64,000 nucleotides of DNA from Brevibacillus agri (GTDB lineage: Bacteria; Bacillota; Bacilli; Brevibacillales; Brevibacillaceae). Location of the stretch: positions 3,402,001 to 3,466,000 of the forward strand of contig NZ_CP026363.1 of NCBI RefSeq assembly GCF_004117055.1, written 5' to 3'. The notes beneath the pieces are model-generated. The model had not been told where the DNA came from. It was given only the letters and a program-made list of their open reading frames with translations, and searched no databases. Shown here piece by piece: positions 1 to 8,678 of the stretch. The translations under genes and the position numbers were made by a program. How positions within the stretch are numbered: the stretch's first letter is position 1; each line of letters starts with the position of its first letter.

Positions 1-366
1 CCGCCCTTTGCCGCCTGTCTGCTGTTCCGCCAAAACAAGCGTGCCTTCCTGCGCCCCTTTTGCCGCCGCCTCATGCGCGAGCGGCTGCGTCGAGACGACC
101 TCGTCGTGGGCGATGACGTGCTGTCCGATCCTTGTCGTGGCAAGCCCTGCCATAATTTCCGCGGCTGACAGCCGATCCGGCGCGGCCAGCAGACGATAGC
201 CCGACTTGCGAACCGCCTCGACCTCGTAGCCGTCCCGCCGCAACTCTTCTATATGCTTCCAGACGGCCGTTCGCGAGCAGCCGCACGTCTGGCTCAATTC
301 TTCGCCAGAGATAAAGCGCCCTGGCTGGTCGCGAAATGCTTGAAGAATGACCTGTTTAATGTTCAT
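1..366 (-). CDS. birA: Biotin-protein ligase / biotin operon repressor BirA (N-terminal part, cut by window edge)
   Basis: Bifunctional enzyme that attaches biotin to the acetyl-CoA carboxylase carrier protein and, in the bacilli, also represses biotin genes. Only the first 122 codons are present. Residues 1-60 form a winged helix-turn-helix (GEELSQTCGCSRTAVWKHIE followed by a GYEVEAVRKSGYRL wing), which marks the repressor-type form. The visible part ends at GGKGR, the start of the biotinyl-AMP binding loop. The ATG at 366 overlaps the 3' end of cca by 11 nt, so the two are probably cotranscribed and translationally coupled, as in the B. subtilis cca-birA pair. The catalytic domain lies outside the window. 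Confidence 0.9.
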   Translation of the reverse strand, partial: MNIKQVILQAFRDQPGRFISGEELSQTCGCSRTAVWKHIEELRRDGYEVEAVRKSGYRLLAAPDRLSAAEIMAGLATTRIGQHVIAHDEVVSTQPLAHEAAAKGAQEGTLVLAEQQTGGKGR

Positions 367-1585
367 CTTGCGCTACCTCTTTCTTTGCAGCTTCGATTAG
401 AGCCTCCGGCGTGTTCGGCAAGCCGTGGAGAGCTGTCTGCGCAAGCAGCGCCCGAAGCACGTGGACAATCCACTCGCCCGCTTTCTTTTGCAGCGCGACT
501 TGCAGGTCAAGCCCTGTCACCGCCAGCTCCTTCATCGTTTTCACAGGCATGGCCCGATACTGTTCGACCAATGTCTGCATCAGGCTGTGCGTCTGCGCTG
601 GCTGCTTCCACCAGCAGCTTTGCAATATCCCGGCAAGCTGTTCGCACGTGTCCCAGCCGGCATCAAGCAGCAACTGTCCCCACTCGACAGTCTCGGGCGC
701 GTCCCATTTTGGCTGGATGCGCTCCAACAGCTCCACAAAGCCGACGATCGTCTCCGTCTCCCGTTTGGACATCCGCAGCGACTGGCAAAACGCTTTGGAC
801 TCCGCCGCAGTAAAACGCGCCGCATAGAGCAAAAGCGACCATTTTTGCGCCAGACTCTCCACATGGACAGCCCGCCAAAACTCGGAAGCCGCATCGCGAA
901 ACAGCCGCTGCAAGCCAGGAGCGTACCCGAACAGCCCTGTTTTGTTAATCAACGCGCAGCCGATTTGCGGCGAATCGCTGGCGAGCATTTTGTTCAGCTC
1001 TTCGCGGACGCGCTCCACCGCGATATGCGACAGGAGCGGAGCCGTCTGTTGCATAGCGGCAAGCGTCTGCGCCTCGATGGAAAAGCCAAGCTGGGAGGCG
1101 AACCGTACCGCCCGCAACAACCGCAGCGCATCCTCGCGAAAACGCTCCAGCGGCTCGCCTACGGCCCGCACCAGCTTTTGCGCGATATCCGCCCGCCCGC
1201 CAAACGGGTCCTGCAGCTCTTTTGCGCGGTTCATCGCCATCGCATTCATCGTAAAGTCTCTGCGTTCAAGGTCCAGTCTCAGCTCGGAAACGAACTGGAC
1301 ATCAGCAGGACGGCGGTAGTCTTCATACTTGCCTTCCGTCCGGTACGTCGTCACTTCAAAAAACTGCCCTTCGATTCTCACGGACACCGTTCCATGCTTG
1401 AGTCCGGTCGGGACGTGATCGGGAAACAAGCGGATGACGTCGCTAGGATGGGCATTCGTACATATATCTATATCGTGCACCGGCCGAGACAACAGCCAAT
1501 CGCGGACGCAGCCGCCGACATAATACGCTTCAAAGCCGTGCTTCTCCAACGTTTCCAGAATCTGGTTAGCCAGATGGAGCGTCAT
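356..1585 (-). CDS. cca: CCA-adding tRNA nucleotidyltransferase
   Basis: Adds or repairs the 3' CCA end of tRNAs. The 409-residue product has the class II polymerase-beta-type head: GGCVRD at 24-29, the metal-binding DID at 38-40, and RRDFTMNA followed by EDALRLLRAVRF. I chose the ATG at 1585 because an AAGGGGGG-type ribosome site precedes it; the frame stays open upstream without such a site. It follows bshA and overlaps birA by 11 nt, as in B. subtilis. The tRNA-Pro gene in this window already encodes CCA, so for that tRNA the enzyme would serve in repair. About 158 bases separate it from bshA; I see no gene or clear signal there. Confidence 0.93.
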   Translation of the reverse strand: MTLHLANQILETLEKHGFEAYYVGGCVRDWLLSRPVHDIDICTNAHPSDVIRLFPDHVPTGLKHGTVSVRIEGQFFEVTTYRTEGKYEDYRRPADVQFVSELRLDLERRDFTMNAMAMNRAKELQDPFGGRADIAQKLVRAVGEPLERFREDALRLLRAVRFASQLGFSIEAQTLAAMQQTAPLLSHIAVERVREELNKMLASDSPQIGCALINKTGLFGYAPGLQRLFRDAASEFWRAVHVESLAQKWSLLLYAARFTAAESKAFCQSLRMSKRETETIVGFVELLERIQPKWDAPETVEWGQLLLDAGWDTCEQLAGILQSCWWKQPAQTHSLMQTLVEQYRAMPVKTMKELAVTGLDLQVALQKKAGEWIVHVLRALLAQTALHGLPNTPEALIEAAKKEVAQDEH

Positions 1586-1743
1586 GCCACTTCCCCCCTT
1601 TCTCGCATGGTTCACCTGATTACATAAGGAGGCGATACGCATGAGATTTTTGTATGGGCTCTTTATTTTCGTATCCAAACTGCATCAACTGGCGAAAAGC
1701 AATCTGTCCCGCCAGTGAGCGTGACCGTTTGCGGCAAAAAAGC

Positions 1744-2859
1744 TTACCCGAGCAACTTTGTATAGAGAGCCTCGTACTGGGAGGCAATCGTCTCGTGACA
1801 AAACGTTTTGCAGGAGCGCTCGATGCTGTTTGCGGAAAACTCGCGGTACAACGCTTCGTCTTGCAACAGGCGAATCGCTGCCTGCGACATGCCTTCGACA
1901 TCCCCAATCGGGCGCAAAAAGCCATTGACGCCGTCGACCACGACTTCGGGTATCCCGCCGGCAACCGTCGCCACAACAGGCACGCCGCAAGCCATCGCTT
2001 CTAACGCAACGAGCCCGAAGCTTTCTTTTTCCGACGGCAACAGCATCAGGTCGGCCATGGACAACACTTCCGCGACGTCTTCCTGCTTGCCGAGAAAACA
2101 GACATCGTCCGTCAAATTTTGCTCGGCAATCTGCTTGCGGACCGCCCCCATTTCCGGCCCTTCGCCAATCAGGATCAACCGGGCAGGCATTGCTTCCTTG
2201 ACCCGCGCGAAAATCTCAATGACGTCCGGGACACGCTTGACCGGGCGGAAGTTGGAGATGTGCATGAGAATTTTTTCACCATTCGGCGCGAACACCTTTT
2301 TCAGCTTCTCTACTTCTTTTGGATAGTAGCGGCGCTTGTCGACGAAATTGTACACGGGAACGATTTCTTTTTCGACGTGCAGCAGCTCTTTTGTCTGCCT
2401 GATTAAGTCTTTGGACACAGCCGTCACCAGATCGCTGCGCTCGATGCCAAAGCGGATCATGTCACTCAGGTTCGAGTCATAGCCCAAAACGGTAATGTCC
2501 GTCCCGTGCAAGGTCGTCACGATTTTCAAATGATCCCCGACCATCTGCTTCGCTAAAAACGCGCACAGCGCATGCGGCACGGCATAATGTACGTGCAGTA
2601 AGTCCAGGTTTTCCGTTTTGGCCACCTGCGCCATCCGGTTTGCCAGCGTCAAGTCGTAGGGAGGGTATTTGAATACATCGTAATGGTTCACTTCTACTTC
2701 ATGGTAAAAAATGTTCGGGTGGAAGGCACCGAGGCGAAAAGGCATCCCGCCCGTAATGAAGTGCACCTGATGCCCCCGCTCCGCCAGCAGCTTGCCTAGT
2801 TCCGTCGCAACGACCCCGGACCCTCCCAGCGATGGATAACACGTAATCCCGATCTTCAT
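1744..2859 (-). CDS. bshA: N-acetyl-alpha-D-glucosaminyl L-malate synthase BshA
   Basis: First enzyme of bacillithiol synthesis: a GT4 glycosyltransferase that joins L-malate and UDP-GlcNAc. The 371 residues start with MKIGITCYPSLGGSG, the BshA signature glycine-rich loop. The retaining GT4 E-x7-E motif is visible at E279 and E287 (EKESFGLVALEAMACG). It lies 20 nt downstream of bshB1, which encodes the next enzyme in the pathway, so the two are almost certainly cotranscribed. The ATG is preceded by AAGGAGTG at a slightly long spacing. Family and neighbourhood agree, so the assignment is firm. Confidence 0.95.
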   Translation of the reverse strand: MKIGITCYPSLGGSGVVATELGKLLAERGHQVHFITGGMPFRLGAFHPNIFYHEVEVNHYDVFKYPPYDLTLANRMAQVAKTENLDLLHVHYAVPHALCAFLAKQMVGDHLKIVTTLHGTDITVLGYDSNLSDMIRFGIERSDLVTAVSKDLIRQTKELLHVEKEIVPVYNFVDKRRYYPKEVEKLKKVFAPNGEKILMHISNFRPVKRVPDVIEIFARVKEAMPARLILIGEGPEMGAVRKQIAEQNLTDDVCFLGKQEDVAEVLSMADLMLLPSEKESFGLVALEAMACGVPVVATVAGGIPEVVVDGVNGFLRPIGDVEGMSQAAIRLLQDEALYREFSANSIERSCKTFCHETIASQYEALYTKLLG

Positions 2860-2879
2860 TTCTTAGGTGTCACTCCTTC

Positions 2880-3581
2880 TCACAAGCTGGTCAATACATA
2901 CGGCGCAGCGCTGACAAACCCTTCGGCATAACGGACGCCTGCCTGCTGCCCAAACAACCGCTCGCGGTACTCGACGGATTCGAGATACCCGTTCGTGAGC
3001 GGTGTTTGCACGCTGCCTTCTTCCAGCTCGAACTGGCTGCGGTAGCAACGGAGGACTTCCATTTTTTGCGGAAAAACCGTAGTAATATCGACCACGACCT
3101 GCGGCGTTACCGTCGAATTAATAAAATAGTACAGAAATTGAGCGGGACGATACGTCGGCAGCTCCGGATCGGGCATGTACTTGCGGATGCCCGCGTTGAA
3201 GATGGCTTCGCGCACGATGCGGCTTACGCTCTCATGGTCGGGATGGCGATCGGAAAAATACGGGGCGAGTACGGTGCGCGGACGCGTCTTCCGAATCAGC
3301 TTCACCACACGCTCGATCGCTTGCTCCCTGACAGCTTCCAGCCCGCGGTCAGGCAATCCGAAATTGTAGCGCGCACACACTCCGAGCAGCTTGTCGGCCG
3401 CAGCCGCTTCCTGCTGTCTGCGCTCCACCGTACCGTTGGACGACAGTTCAGCGTAAGTCAGGTCGAGAATCGCTGTCCGTTTGCCGGAAGCTGCCGCCAA
3501 TAGCAGGCTGCCTGCCGCCCCGATCTCCACGTCATCGGGATGGGCGCCAATCGCCAAAATGTCGAGTTCGCGTGTACTCAT
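2880..3581 (-). CDS. bshB1: GlcNAc-malate deacetylase (bacillithiol biosynthesis) BshB1
   Basis: Zinc-dependent PIG-L/LmbE-family deacetylase that converts GlcNAc-malate to GlcN-malate, the second step of bacillithiol synthesis. The metal-binding AHPDDVE is at residues 13-19 and the second conserved block, DRHPDHE, lies near residue 110. The 233-residue length fits the family. It overlaps mgsA by 4 nt (ATGA) and precedes bshA, the B. subtilis mgsA-bshB1-bshA order. A second PIG-L-family protein is encoded at 58731-59483. The third enzyme, BshC, is not in the window. Confidence 0.94.
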   Translation of the reverse strand: MSTRELDILAIGAHPDDVEIGAAGSLLLAAASGKRTAILDLTYAELSSNGTVERRQQEAAAADKLLGVCARYNFGLPDRGLEAVREQAIERVVKLIRKTRPRTVLAPYFSDRHPDHESVSRIVREAIFNAGIRKYMPDPELPTYRPAQFLYYFINSTVTPQVVVDITTVFPQKMEVLRCYRSQFELEEGSVQTPLTNGYLESVEYRERLFGQQAGVRYAEGFVSAAPYVLTSL

Positions 3582-3988
3582 GCTTCGTTCTCCTTGTGCA
3601 GCACGTCACGCCAAGCCAGCTCTCCCCGTTCCAGCGCCTTGAGCATAATCTCCGCAGAGCCAAGGTTGGTGGCAAACGGAATTTTGTGCACATCACACAG
3701 TCTCAAAAGCGCGATAATATCCGGTTCGTGCGGCTGGGAGGTAAGCGGATCGCGCAAGAAAATAATCAGGTCCATCTCGTTTTTGGCAATCATCGCGCCA
3801 ATCTGCTGATCGCCGCCTAATGGGCCGGACAAAAACCTGGTGAGTTTCAGCGAAGTGGCATCCATGATTCTTCCGCCCGTCGTTCCTGTGGCGTACAGCT
3901 CATGCTCCGCCAGGATGGATTCGTAGGCCATGGCCAGTTGGACAATCTCTTCTTTCATTCGATCATGGGCAATCAATGCTATTTTCAC
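3578..3988 (-). CDS. mgsA: Methylglyoxal synthase
   Basis: Converts dihydroxyacetone phosphate to methylglyoxal and phosphate, a glycolytic bypass. The 136-residue product begins [11 protein letters not shown] after the start. It carries TGTTGG, which forms the phosphate-binding loop in this family, and the DLIIFLRDP block with the catalytic aspartate. The start is GTG at 3988, preceded by GGGAGAG. The stop overlaps the bshB1 start by 4 nt. Because bacillithiol is used to detoxify methylglyoxal in bacilli, coexpression with bshB1-bshA makes biochemical sense; this last point is inference. Confidence 0.95.
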   Translation of the reverse strand: MKIALIAHDRMKEEIVQLAMAYESILAEHELYATGTTGGRIMDATSLKLTRFLSGPLGGDQQIGAMIAKNEMDLIIFLRDPLTSQPHEPDIIALLRLCDVHKIPFATNLGSAEIMLKALERGELAWRDVLHKENEA

Positions 3989-4038
3989 GAGAAACTCTCC
4001 CTTATGTCTCGATAGAGATCGCTTTTTTAATCAAACGT

Positions 4039-4791
4039 TTAATCAATCAGATGTTCCAAACCGTAGATCAAGCCATACATACTCATGACGGCCTTAATCG
4101 CCAAATTAACGCCTGGCATAAACGACTCGCGGTTGATCGAATCGTGGCGAATGGACAACGTTTGCCCGGTCGAACCGAACAGCACTTCCTGGTGAGCGAC
4201 CATTCCCGGCAAGCGCACACTGTGGATGCGGAAACCTTCGTACTCCGCTCCCCGTGCGCCGGGAATCGTCTCTGCTTCTTCCGGGTGCCCCTGCTTCAGC
4301 TCCTGGCGTACCGCGGCGATCATCTCCGCTGTCTTCAACGCTGTACCGCTCGGCGCATCCAGCTTGCGATCATGGTGCAGCTCGATGATTTCCACATGCG
4401 GCATATATTTGGCTGCCATCGCGGCAAATTTCATGCACAAAATAGCGCCAATCGCAAAGTTCGGAGCGATGATGGCACCAAGCCCCGCCTCTTTGTAGCG
4501 ATCTGTCATTTCCTGCAACTGCTCTGGAGTCAAGCCCGTAGTCCCGACCACTGGCCGCACCCCATGGGCCAAACACAGCTCCATGTTTTTGTAGACGCTG
4601 TGCGGCGTGGTAAAATCGACGAGCACATCCGGCTTCATTTCTTCCATCTGTTTGTTGATTTCTTCGCTGCCAAGGCGAGTATCCAAATTTCCGGTGTAGA
4701 TCAACTGCGCGTCCTGCGCCAGCATTTTCACTACTTCCTGGCCCATGCGGCCATTTGCGCCTGCAACCGCTACGCGAATCTGTTTATCCAT
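4039..4791 (-). CDS. dapB: 4-hydroxy-tetrahydrodipicolinate reductase
   Basis: NAD(P)H-dependent step of lysine and diaminopimelate synthesis, also feeding dipicolinate for spores. The 250-residue protein has the Rossmann loop AGANGRMG at 10-17, the substrate-binding block HHDRKLDAPSGTA and a C-terminal HDSINRESF motif. The ATG at 4791 is the start by homology; the frame runs further upstream inside the preceding gene. It overlaps that MazG-like gene by 8 nt and is followed 50 nt later by mgsA, the B. subtilis ypjD-dapB-mgsA order. Confidence 0.95.
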   Translation of the reverse strand: MDKQIRVAVAGANGRMGQEVVKMLAQDAQLIYTGNLDTRLGSEEINKQMEEMKPDVLVDFTTPHSVYKNMELCLAHGVRPVVGTTGLTPEQLQEMTDRYKEAGLGAIIAPNFAIGAILCMKFAAMAAKYMPHVEIIELHHDRKLDAPSGTALKTAEMIAAVRQELKQGHPEEAETIPGARGAEYEGFRIHSVRLPGMVAHQEVLFGSTGQTLSIRHDSINRESFMPGVNLAIKAVMSMYGLIYGLEHLID

Positions 4792-5131
4792 GTTGGTTGT
4801 TCTCCTCAATTCTTGTCCAGCGATCTTTATCGCGTGTGTTGAATTTGTGCATAATACGATCAAACGCTTCCTGCAGGTCGATGCCAAGCGAGTTCGCGAA
4901 GCAGATCACGATAAAGAGCACGTCTCCCAGCTCTTCCTCGACGGTTTTCTCGCCTTCGTCTTTCTTCTTTGGCTTTTCGCCGTAAAAGTGATTGATCTCC
5001 CGCGCCAGCTCCCCGACTTCTTCGGTCATGCGCGCCAGCATGGAAAGCGGCGAGAAATACCCTTCCTTGAATTGCGATATGTATTGGTCCACTTCCTGCT
5101 GCATTTCCTGCATGGTTTTTTGCCGTTCCAT
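4784..5131 (-). CDS. MazG-like nucleotide pyrophosphohydrolase (YpjD family)
   Basis: Small all-alpha NTP pyrophosphohydrolase, presumed to hydrolyse noncanonical or excess nucleoside triphosphates. The 115-residue product shows the two metal-binding helices of the MazG fold, EEVGELAREIN and EEELGDVLF. The ATG at 5131 is chosen because AAGGAG lies 7 nt upstream; an upstream in-frame ATG at 5170 lacks a better site. It overlaps dapB by 8 nt and matches the position of B. subtilis ypjD. The exact substrate cannot be read from sequence. Confidence 0.85.
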   Translation of the reverse strand: MERQKTMQEMQQEVDQYISQFKEGYFSPLSMLARMTEEVGELAREINHFYGEKPKKKDEGEKTVEEELGDVLFIVICFANSLGIDLQEAFDRIMHKFNTRDKDRWTRIEENNQHG

Positions 5132-5227
5132 CTGCCCACTCCTTTTGTTTTTCATCCTTCTCTCTTTCACCTATCGTACACAAAAAGGCTGCGTTTGCCA
5201 AATCTCAATACTTCGTCTTCCAACATA

Positions 5228-5257
5228 TGGACAATCAAATAATCGTTCATTTATAAT
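5228..5257 (+). promoter_or_regulatory. Predicted sigma-A promoter of the YitT-family gene
   Basis: TGGACA at 5228-5233 and a perfect TATAAT at 5252-5257, spaced 18 nt. It points to the plus-strand gene at 5364, giving a leader of about 100 nt. An 8-base inverted repeat (CTCAATAC near 5203, GTATTGAG near 5278) flanks the promoter and might be an operator, though it could be chance. Confidence 0.6.
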
Positions 5258-5363
5258 GGCTTTCGGATGGCCCTAAGGTATTGAGTATTTCGCCCGCACT
5301 ACTGCACAACATGTCGGACGATCAACAGCGTCATTTTTCGCTCCGGCAAAACAGGAGGACACT

Positions 5364-6221
5364 ATGAACATACGTTGGAAGAGCATCATCGCTATCATTA
5401 TCGGTTCTGCCATTATGGGATTCGGCATTAACGCCTTCAATATCCCCAACCACCTTGCCGAGGGCGGGATCACGGGGATCAGCATTTTACTCAAGCTGTT
5501 GTTTCCCGCTATCGACCAAGGGATCGTCTTCTTCGCCCTGAACGTGCCGCTGTTCATTTTAGGATGGAAAATTCTCGGCCGCACTGCTTTTTTCTATACT
5601 ATTTTAGGGACCGTTTCGCTCTCTGTCTTCCTCTCGGCGTTTGATGGCGTGCTGCCGCTCGTGATGCACGATCGTCTGCTCGCATCCTTGTACGCCGGCG
5701 TGGCTGTCGGTGTCGGTTTGGGCATTATTTTCCGCTACGGCGGAACGACTGGCGGCGTTGACATCATCGCCCGATTGCTGCAAAAGTACATGGGCGTGAG
5801 CATGGGAAGAACGCTGTTTTTCGGCGACATCCTCGTCATCGGCGCTTCGCTCGTATACTTGAACCTGGAGAGCGCGATGTACACGCTCGTCGTCGTGTTT
5901 ATTGCCGCCCGCGTCATCGACTTTTTACAGGACGGTGCCTATGCCGGAAAAGCGCTGACGATCATTTCCAACCACGCAGAAGAAATCTCCCGGCAAATTC
6001 TCGATTTGGGCCGAGGCGTAACGCTCCTGGCTGGTAAAGGCGCATACTCCGGCGAAGAAAAGAAAGTGATCTACGTCGTCGTCGGCCGCAACGAGGTCAT
6101 GCGCTTCAAAACGATCGTGCAGGAGATCGACCCGCACGCATTCGTCATCGTCAACGATGTTCACGAAGTGCTCGGCGAAGGCTTTACGCTTGATGAAAAC
6201 AAGAAGCCTTTGCATGACTAA
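5364..6221 (+). CDS. YitT family membrane protein (DUF2179 C-terminal domain; YpjC position)
   Basis: Integral membrane protein of unproven function. Of 285 residues, roughly the first 200 contain about five hydrophobic segments, including the family motif RYGGTTGGVDIIARLL near residue 120. Residues from about 200 form the soluble DUF2179 domain (VTLLAGKGAYSGEEKKVIYV, then DPHAFVIVNDVHEVLGEGF). The ATG follows AGGAGG. It is one of few plus-strand genes here and is divergent from the MazG-dapB operon. Position and type correspond to B. subtilis ypjC. Family membership is clear; transport or sensing roles would be guesses. Confidence 0.88.
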   Translation: MNIRWKSIIAIIIGSAIMGFGINAFNIPNHLAEGGITGISILLKLLFPAIDQGIVFFALNVPLFILGWKILGRTAFFYTILGTVSLSVFLSAFDGVLPLVMHDRLLASLYAGVAVGVGLGIIFRYGGTTGGVDIIARLLQKYMGVSMGRTLFFGDILVIGASLVYLNLESAMYTLVVVFIAARVIDFLQDGAYAGKALTIISNHAEEISRQILDLGRGVTLLAGKGAYSGEEKKVIYVVVGRNEVMRFKTIVQEIDPHAFVIVNDVHEVLGEGFTLDENKKPLHD

Positions 6222-6262
6222 GCGTGACGCGAGTAAGGAAGGCCGACATTGCACCAAAAATA

Positions 6263-6290
6263 AAACCTTGCCTGTTTTTCGGCAAGGTTT
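6263..6290. terminator. Bidirectional rho-independent terminator
   Basis: AAACCTTGCC and GGCAAGGTTT form a 10-bp perfect stem with an 8-nt loop. T-tracts flank both sides, so it can end the YitT gene on the plus strand and ypjB on the minus strand, which converge here. Confidence 0.9.
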
Positions 6291-6311
6291 TTTTGTATGC
6301 GCTTCGCTTCA

Positions 6312-7127
6312 TTAGGCAGAACGGATTTCCCCGTTGTATTTTTTCCAGGCCACGTACGCCAAGGCAGCGACCAACGCAATTGAGATCGAAAACAGGATCG
6401 CCAGTGGCGAGTCAGGCCGCATCATCAGGCGGGCAAACGTACTTTTCTCCTCGCCGACAAACGCTGTCTGGATCGAGCCGTTCAAATCGCGCAAAGCTTC
6501 CCTGACGAGCTGCCAATCCATTTGCGCGTTTCGCATCTCTTTGGAGATGACGTCATACGCCGCAGAGATGGAAGCGAGCTGATCCTCGGGGAGTTGGATG
6601 CTCATTCCCGGTTTGATCGCCAAAAACAGGCGGTAGTTTTCATCAAACTGCTCGCGGAACTGGTTGTAATTGCGTTCCACGGCGGATTGCTGCAAATTTT
6701 GCACCTGTGTCACAAGGGATGGATAATAGCTGCGCCACATCGGCTGATGCTCGTGCGTCAGGGAGTCAATCGCTACACGAACCTGCGTGGCGTGCCACAA
6801 CAACTGCTGCTCGCTTACGTTCGTGGAGGCAAAGCTTTTTTTAGCCGCCAAAATCGATTGGGTAACCGCGTTCAGACTTTCAATCCGAATCGGATAGGTC
6901 AAATGCTGGTTGGGAAACTTCTCAGCCAGTTGGATAATCCGCTGCTGCGCTCCTTCGAGATCCCCTTTTTTGGCGTAGGTCAAAAATTCATTCGCGATCT
7001 GATCCAGTGCCACTAGCTGCTGCTCCTCGATCGGCTGGTTCAGCTTCGAGTACAGGCTGTGGATCGGCCACGACAAAAACAGCCCGATCGCGAGAAAAAA
7101 CATTAAAAAGCGGATGTTTTTCTTCAA
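6312..7127 (-). CDS. ypjB: Sporulation-associated protein YpjB
   Basis: Membrane-anchored protein of the YpjB family, named for an association with sporulation; its molecular role is unknown. The 271 residues comprise an N-terminal signal/anchor (about 5-25), a long helical extracytoplasmic region with many Gln and Glu residues, and a C-terminal transmembrane helix (about 240-260) followed by the charged tail WKKYNGEIRSA. The start is TTG at 7127 behind GGAGG. It sits just downstream of ypjA, as in B. subtilis. Confidence 0.8.
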   Translation of the reverse strand: MKKNIRFLMFFLAIGLFLSWPIHSLYSKLNQPIEEQQLVALDQIANEFLTYAKKGDLEGAQQRIIQLAEKFPNQHLTYPIRIESLNAVTQSILAAKKSFASTNVSEQQLLWHATQVRVAIDSLTHEHQPMWRSYYPSLVTQVQNLQQSAVERNYNQFREQFDENYRLFLAIKPGMSIQLPEDQLASISAAYDVISKEMRNAQMDWQLVREALRDLNGSIQTAFVGEEKSTFARLMMRPDSPLAILFSISIALVAALAYVAWKKYNGEIRSA

Positions 7128-7176
7128 CGCAAAAAACCTCCTTCCCCTAGTACAGCCTATGGAAAGGAGGACAAGA

Positions 7177-7776
7177 TTAGACCTTGTTTATCGTGTGCTT
7201 TGTGTTTACGAGCCAGATGACGGATATGGAAATCAGGCTGAGAAGCACGGTAAACAGTCCCACAAAACCTTCGTACGGGTCAAGCACACTCGGCAACCAC
7301 GGATGGATGTCCATGACGTAATCCAAAAAGTCGTTGTTCAGTGTCCACAAGGCAGCGATCCCCACTGGCAGGATGCTTAATTTGTAAAAGCGTGCATACA
7401 AAACTGATTCAACCGCCATGCCTGCATGGGAAAAGATTAACATCACATCTGTCCAACGCACTTCATTCCCCATCATCCAACCCGCTAAGATGATGCAGAC
7501 GGCCCATACACCGTACTTGAAATTGGTGATTCCTGCCAACGCTTCTAGTACCGGGATATGGCGACCCAACAAATAAGTAAGGAGTACCAGCGTGAATAGT
7601 CCACTACCTGTCGGGCTGTCTGGAACAAAAGGAGTCAAGTACGCTGGCGTTTCTGCCAGTTGGTTTTTATACCAGATGAATCCGTATATAGTTCCCAGCA
7701 GGTTTACGATAAACAGCGTCCATAGAAACCATCTTTTCCCCAAAGAATGTATAAACCACTCCCATATCCAGATCAT
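7177..7776 (-). CDS. ypjA: DUF1405 membrane protein YpjA
   Basis: Polytopic membrane protein of unknown function. The 199 residues contain about six hydrophobic segments (for instance WFLWTLFIVNLLGTIYGFIW near the N-terminus). Conserved-looking polar features include the FVPDSPTGS loop and NNDFLDY...HPWLP. Length and the order qcrC-ypjA-ypjB match B. subtilis. It starts 75 nt after the qcrC stop, on the far side of a terminator. A link to respiration is suggested only by position. Confidence 0.8.
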   Translation of the reverse strand: MIWIWEWFIHSLGKRWFLWTLFIVNLLGTIYGFIWYKNQLAETPAYLTPFVPDSPTGSGLFTLVLLTYLLGRHIPVLEALAGITNFKYGVWAVCIILAGWMMGNEVRWTDVMLIFSHAGMAVESVLYARFYKLSILPVGIAALWTLNNDFLDYVMDIHPWLPSVLDPYEGFVGLFTVLLSLISISVIWLVNTKHTINKV

Positions 7777-7811
7777 GTTTATCGTCTCCCGCTGTGTACG
7801 CCGCTAAAGAA

Positions 7812-7841
7812 AAAGCTGACCGCATCGTCAGCCAGCTTTTT
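7812..7841 (-). terminator. Terminator downstream of qcrABC
   Basis: GCTGAC and GTCAGC form a 6-bp stem (a longer alternative uses AAAAGCTG and CAGCTTTT), followed on the minus strand by a run of five T. It lies just after the qcrC stop at 7852 and separates the qcr operon from ypjA. Confidence 0.7.
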
Positions 7842-7851
7842 CCTTATTAGC

Positions 7852-8649
7852 TTATTTCAAGGTTGCCATGTATTCAGCAAGCTTAGCGATTTCCGCATCA
7901 TCCTTGATTAAGCCGCCTGGCATTCCAGGTGCTTTCCCGTTTTTGATGATGTCGGCAATCTGCGTTGCATCGTATTTTTCACCGATCTTCTGGAGATTTG
8001 GCCCCATGCCACCCTCCATGTTTTTGCCGTGGCAACCCATGCAGCTTGTTTGCGCTTTCCAAACTGCATCTGCTGTAAAGCTGGTATCAGCAGGTGCAGG
8101 CGCAGCCGCGCTGGAGCCGCCGTGACCAGCACCGCCACCATCTTTGCTGGACGGATGGTTGAGGGAGTGCTCATGATCGGCTGCCCAAGTGAGGTAGAAA
8201 ATCCCTACGAGAGCTGTCAGCATCAAGCCTGTAGCAACCGGACGCTTGGATGGACGACGCTCTTTGCTGGTGTCCAGCCAAGGCGCGAGCAGCAAAGCAC
8301 CAAATGCGATACCTGGTACAACGATGGTCCCGAAGACTACCCAGTCACCCGCAGCCCAAGGGTATTTCAGCATTTGGTACAGGAACAGGAAGTACCAGTC
8401 TGGCAATGGAACGAATGACGTATCATTCGGGTTTGCCTTGTCTGTCAGCGGCGACGGATGGGAAACCGTCAGCACGAGGAAGCCAACCAAGCAAACTGCT
8501 GCCACCATCCACTCTTTCAGCAGGAAGTTAGGCCAGAACGGCTCATTTTTTCCCGGAAAATCGGAGTAGGATGGAGAAATGTTAGGGATACGCTTCGCCG
8601 ATACTCGGGAATCTCCGACGAAGGTAGCATCTTTGTCTTGTTTTGCCAT
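7852..8649 (-). CDS. qcrC: Menaquinol-cytochrome c reductase, cytochrome b/c subunit QcrC
   Basis: Fused subunit of the bacillar b6c-type complex: a subunit-IV-like membrane part plus a covalently bound cytochrome c. Three transmembrane helices lie near residues 48-65, 103-122 and 138-155. They are followed by a flexible Gly/Ala/Pro linker and a C-terminal cytochrome c domain with the haem site CMGCH at 203-207. A methionine ligand is likely in PGMPGG. The 265-residue length is normal. It is the last gene of qcrA-qcrB-qcrC, 29 nt after qcrB. Electrons pass from menaquinol through this complex to cytochrome c. Confidence 0.96.
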   Translation of the reverse strand: MAKQDKDATFVGDSRVSAKRIPNISPSYSDFPGKNEPFWPNFLLKEWMVAAVCLVGFLVLTVSHPSPLTDKANPNDTSFVPLPDWYFLFLYQMLKYPWAAGDWVVFGTIVVPGIAFGALLLAPWLDTSKERRPSKRPVATGLMLTALVGIFYLTWAADHEHSLNHPSSKDGGGAGHGGSSAAAPAPADTSFTADAVWKAQTSCMGCHGKNMEGGMGPNLQKIGEKYDATQIADIIKNGKAPGMPGGLIKDDAEIAKLAEYMATLK

Positions 8650-8678
8650 GCTATTTCCTCCTTTTTATCGAAGACCGA

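Noticed and set aside
425-1627. Long plus-strand open frame of about 400 codons opposite cca
   Set aside because: It is the antisense shadow of cca in a GC-rich region; composition is Arg/Gln/His-rich and no ribosome site is present. The same applies to similar shadows opposite trp, aro and spoIVA genes.
1586-1743. Possible small gene between cca and bshA
   Set aside because: Frames here are shadows of the bshA or cca reading frames or lack ribosome sites.
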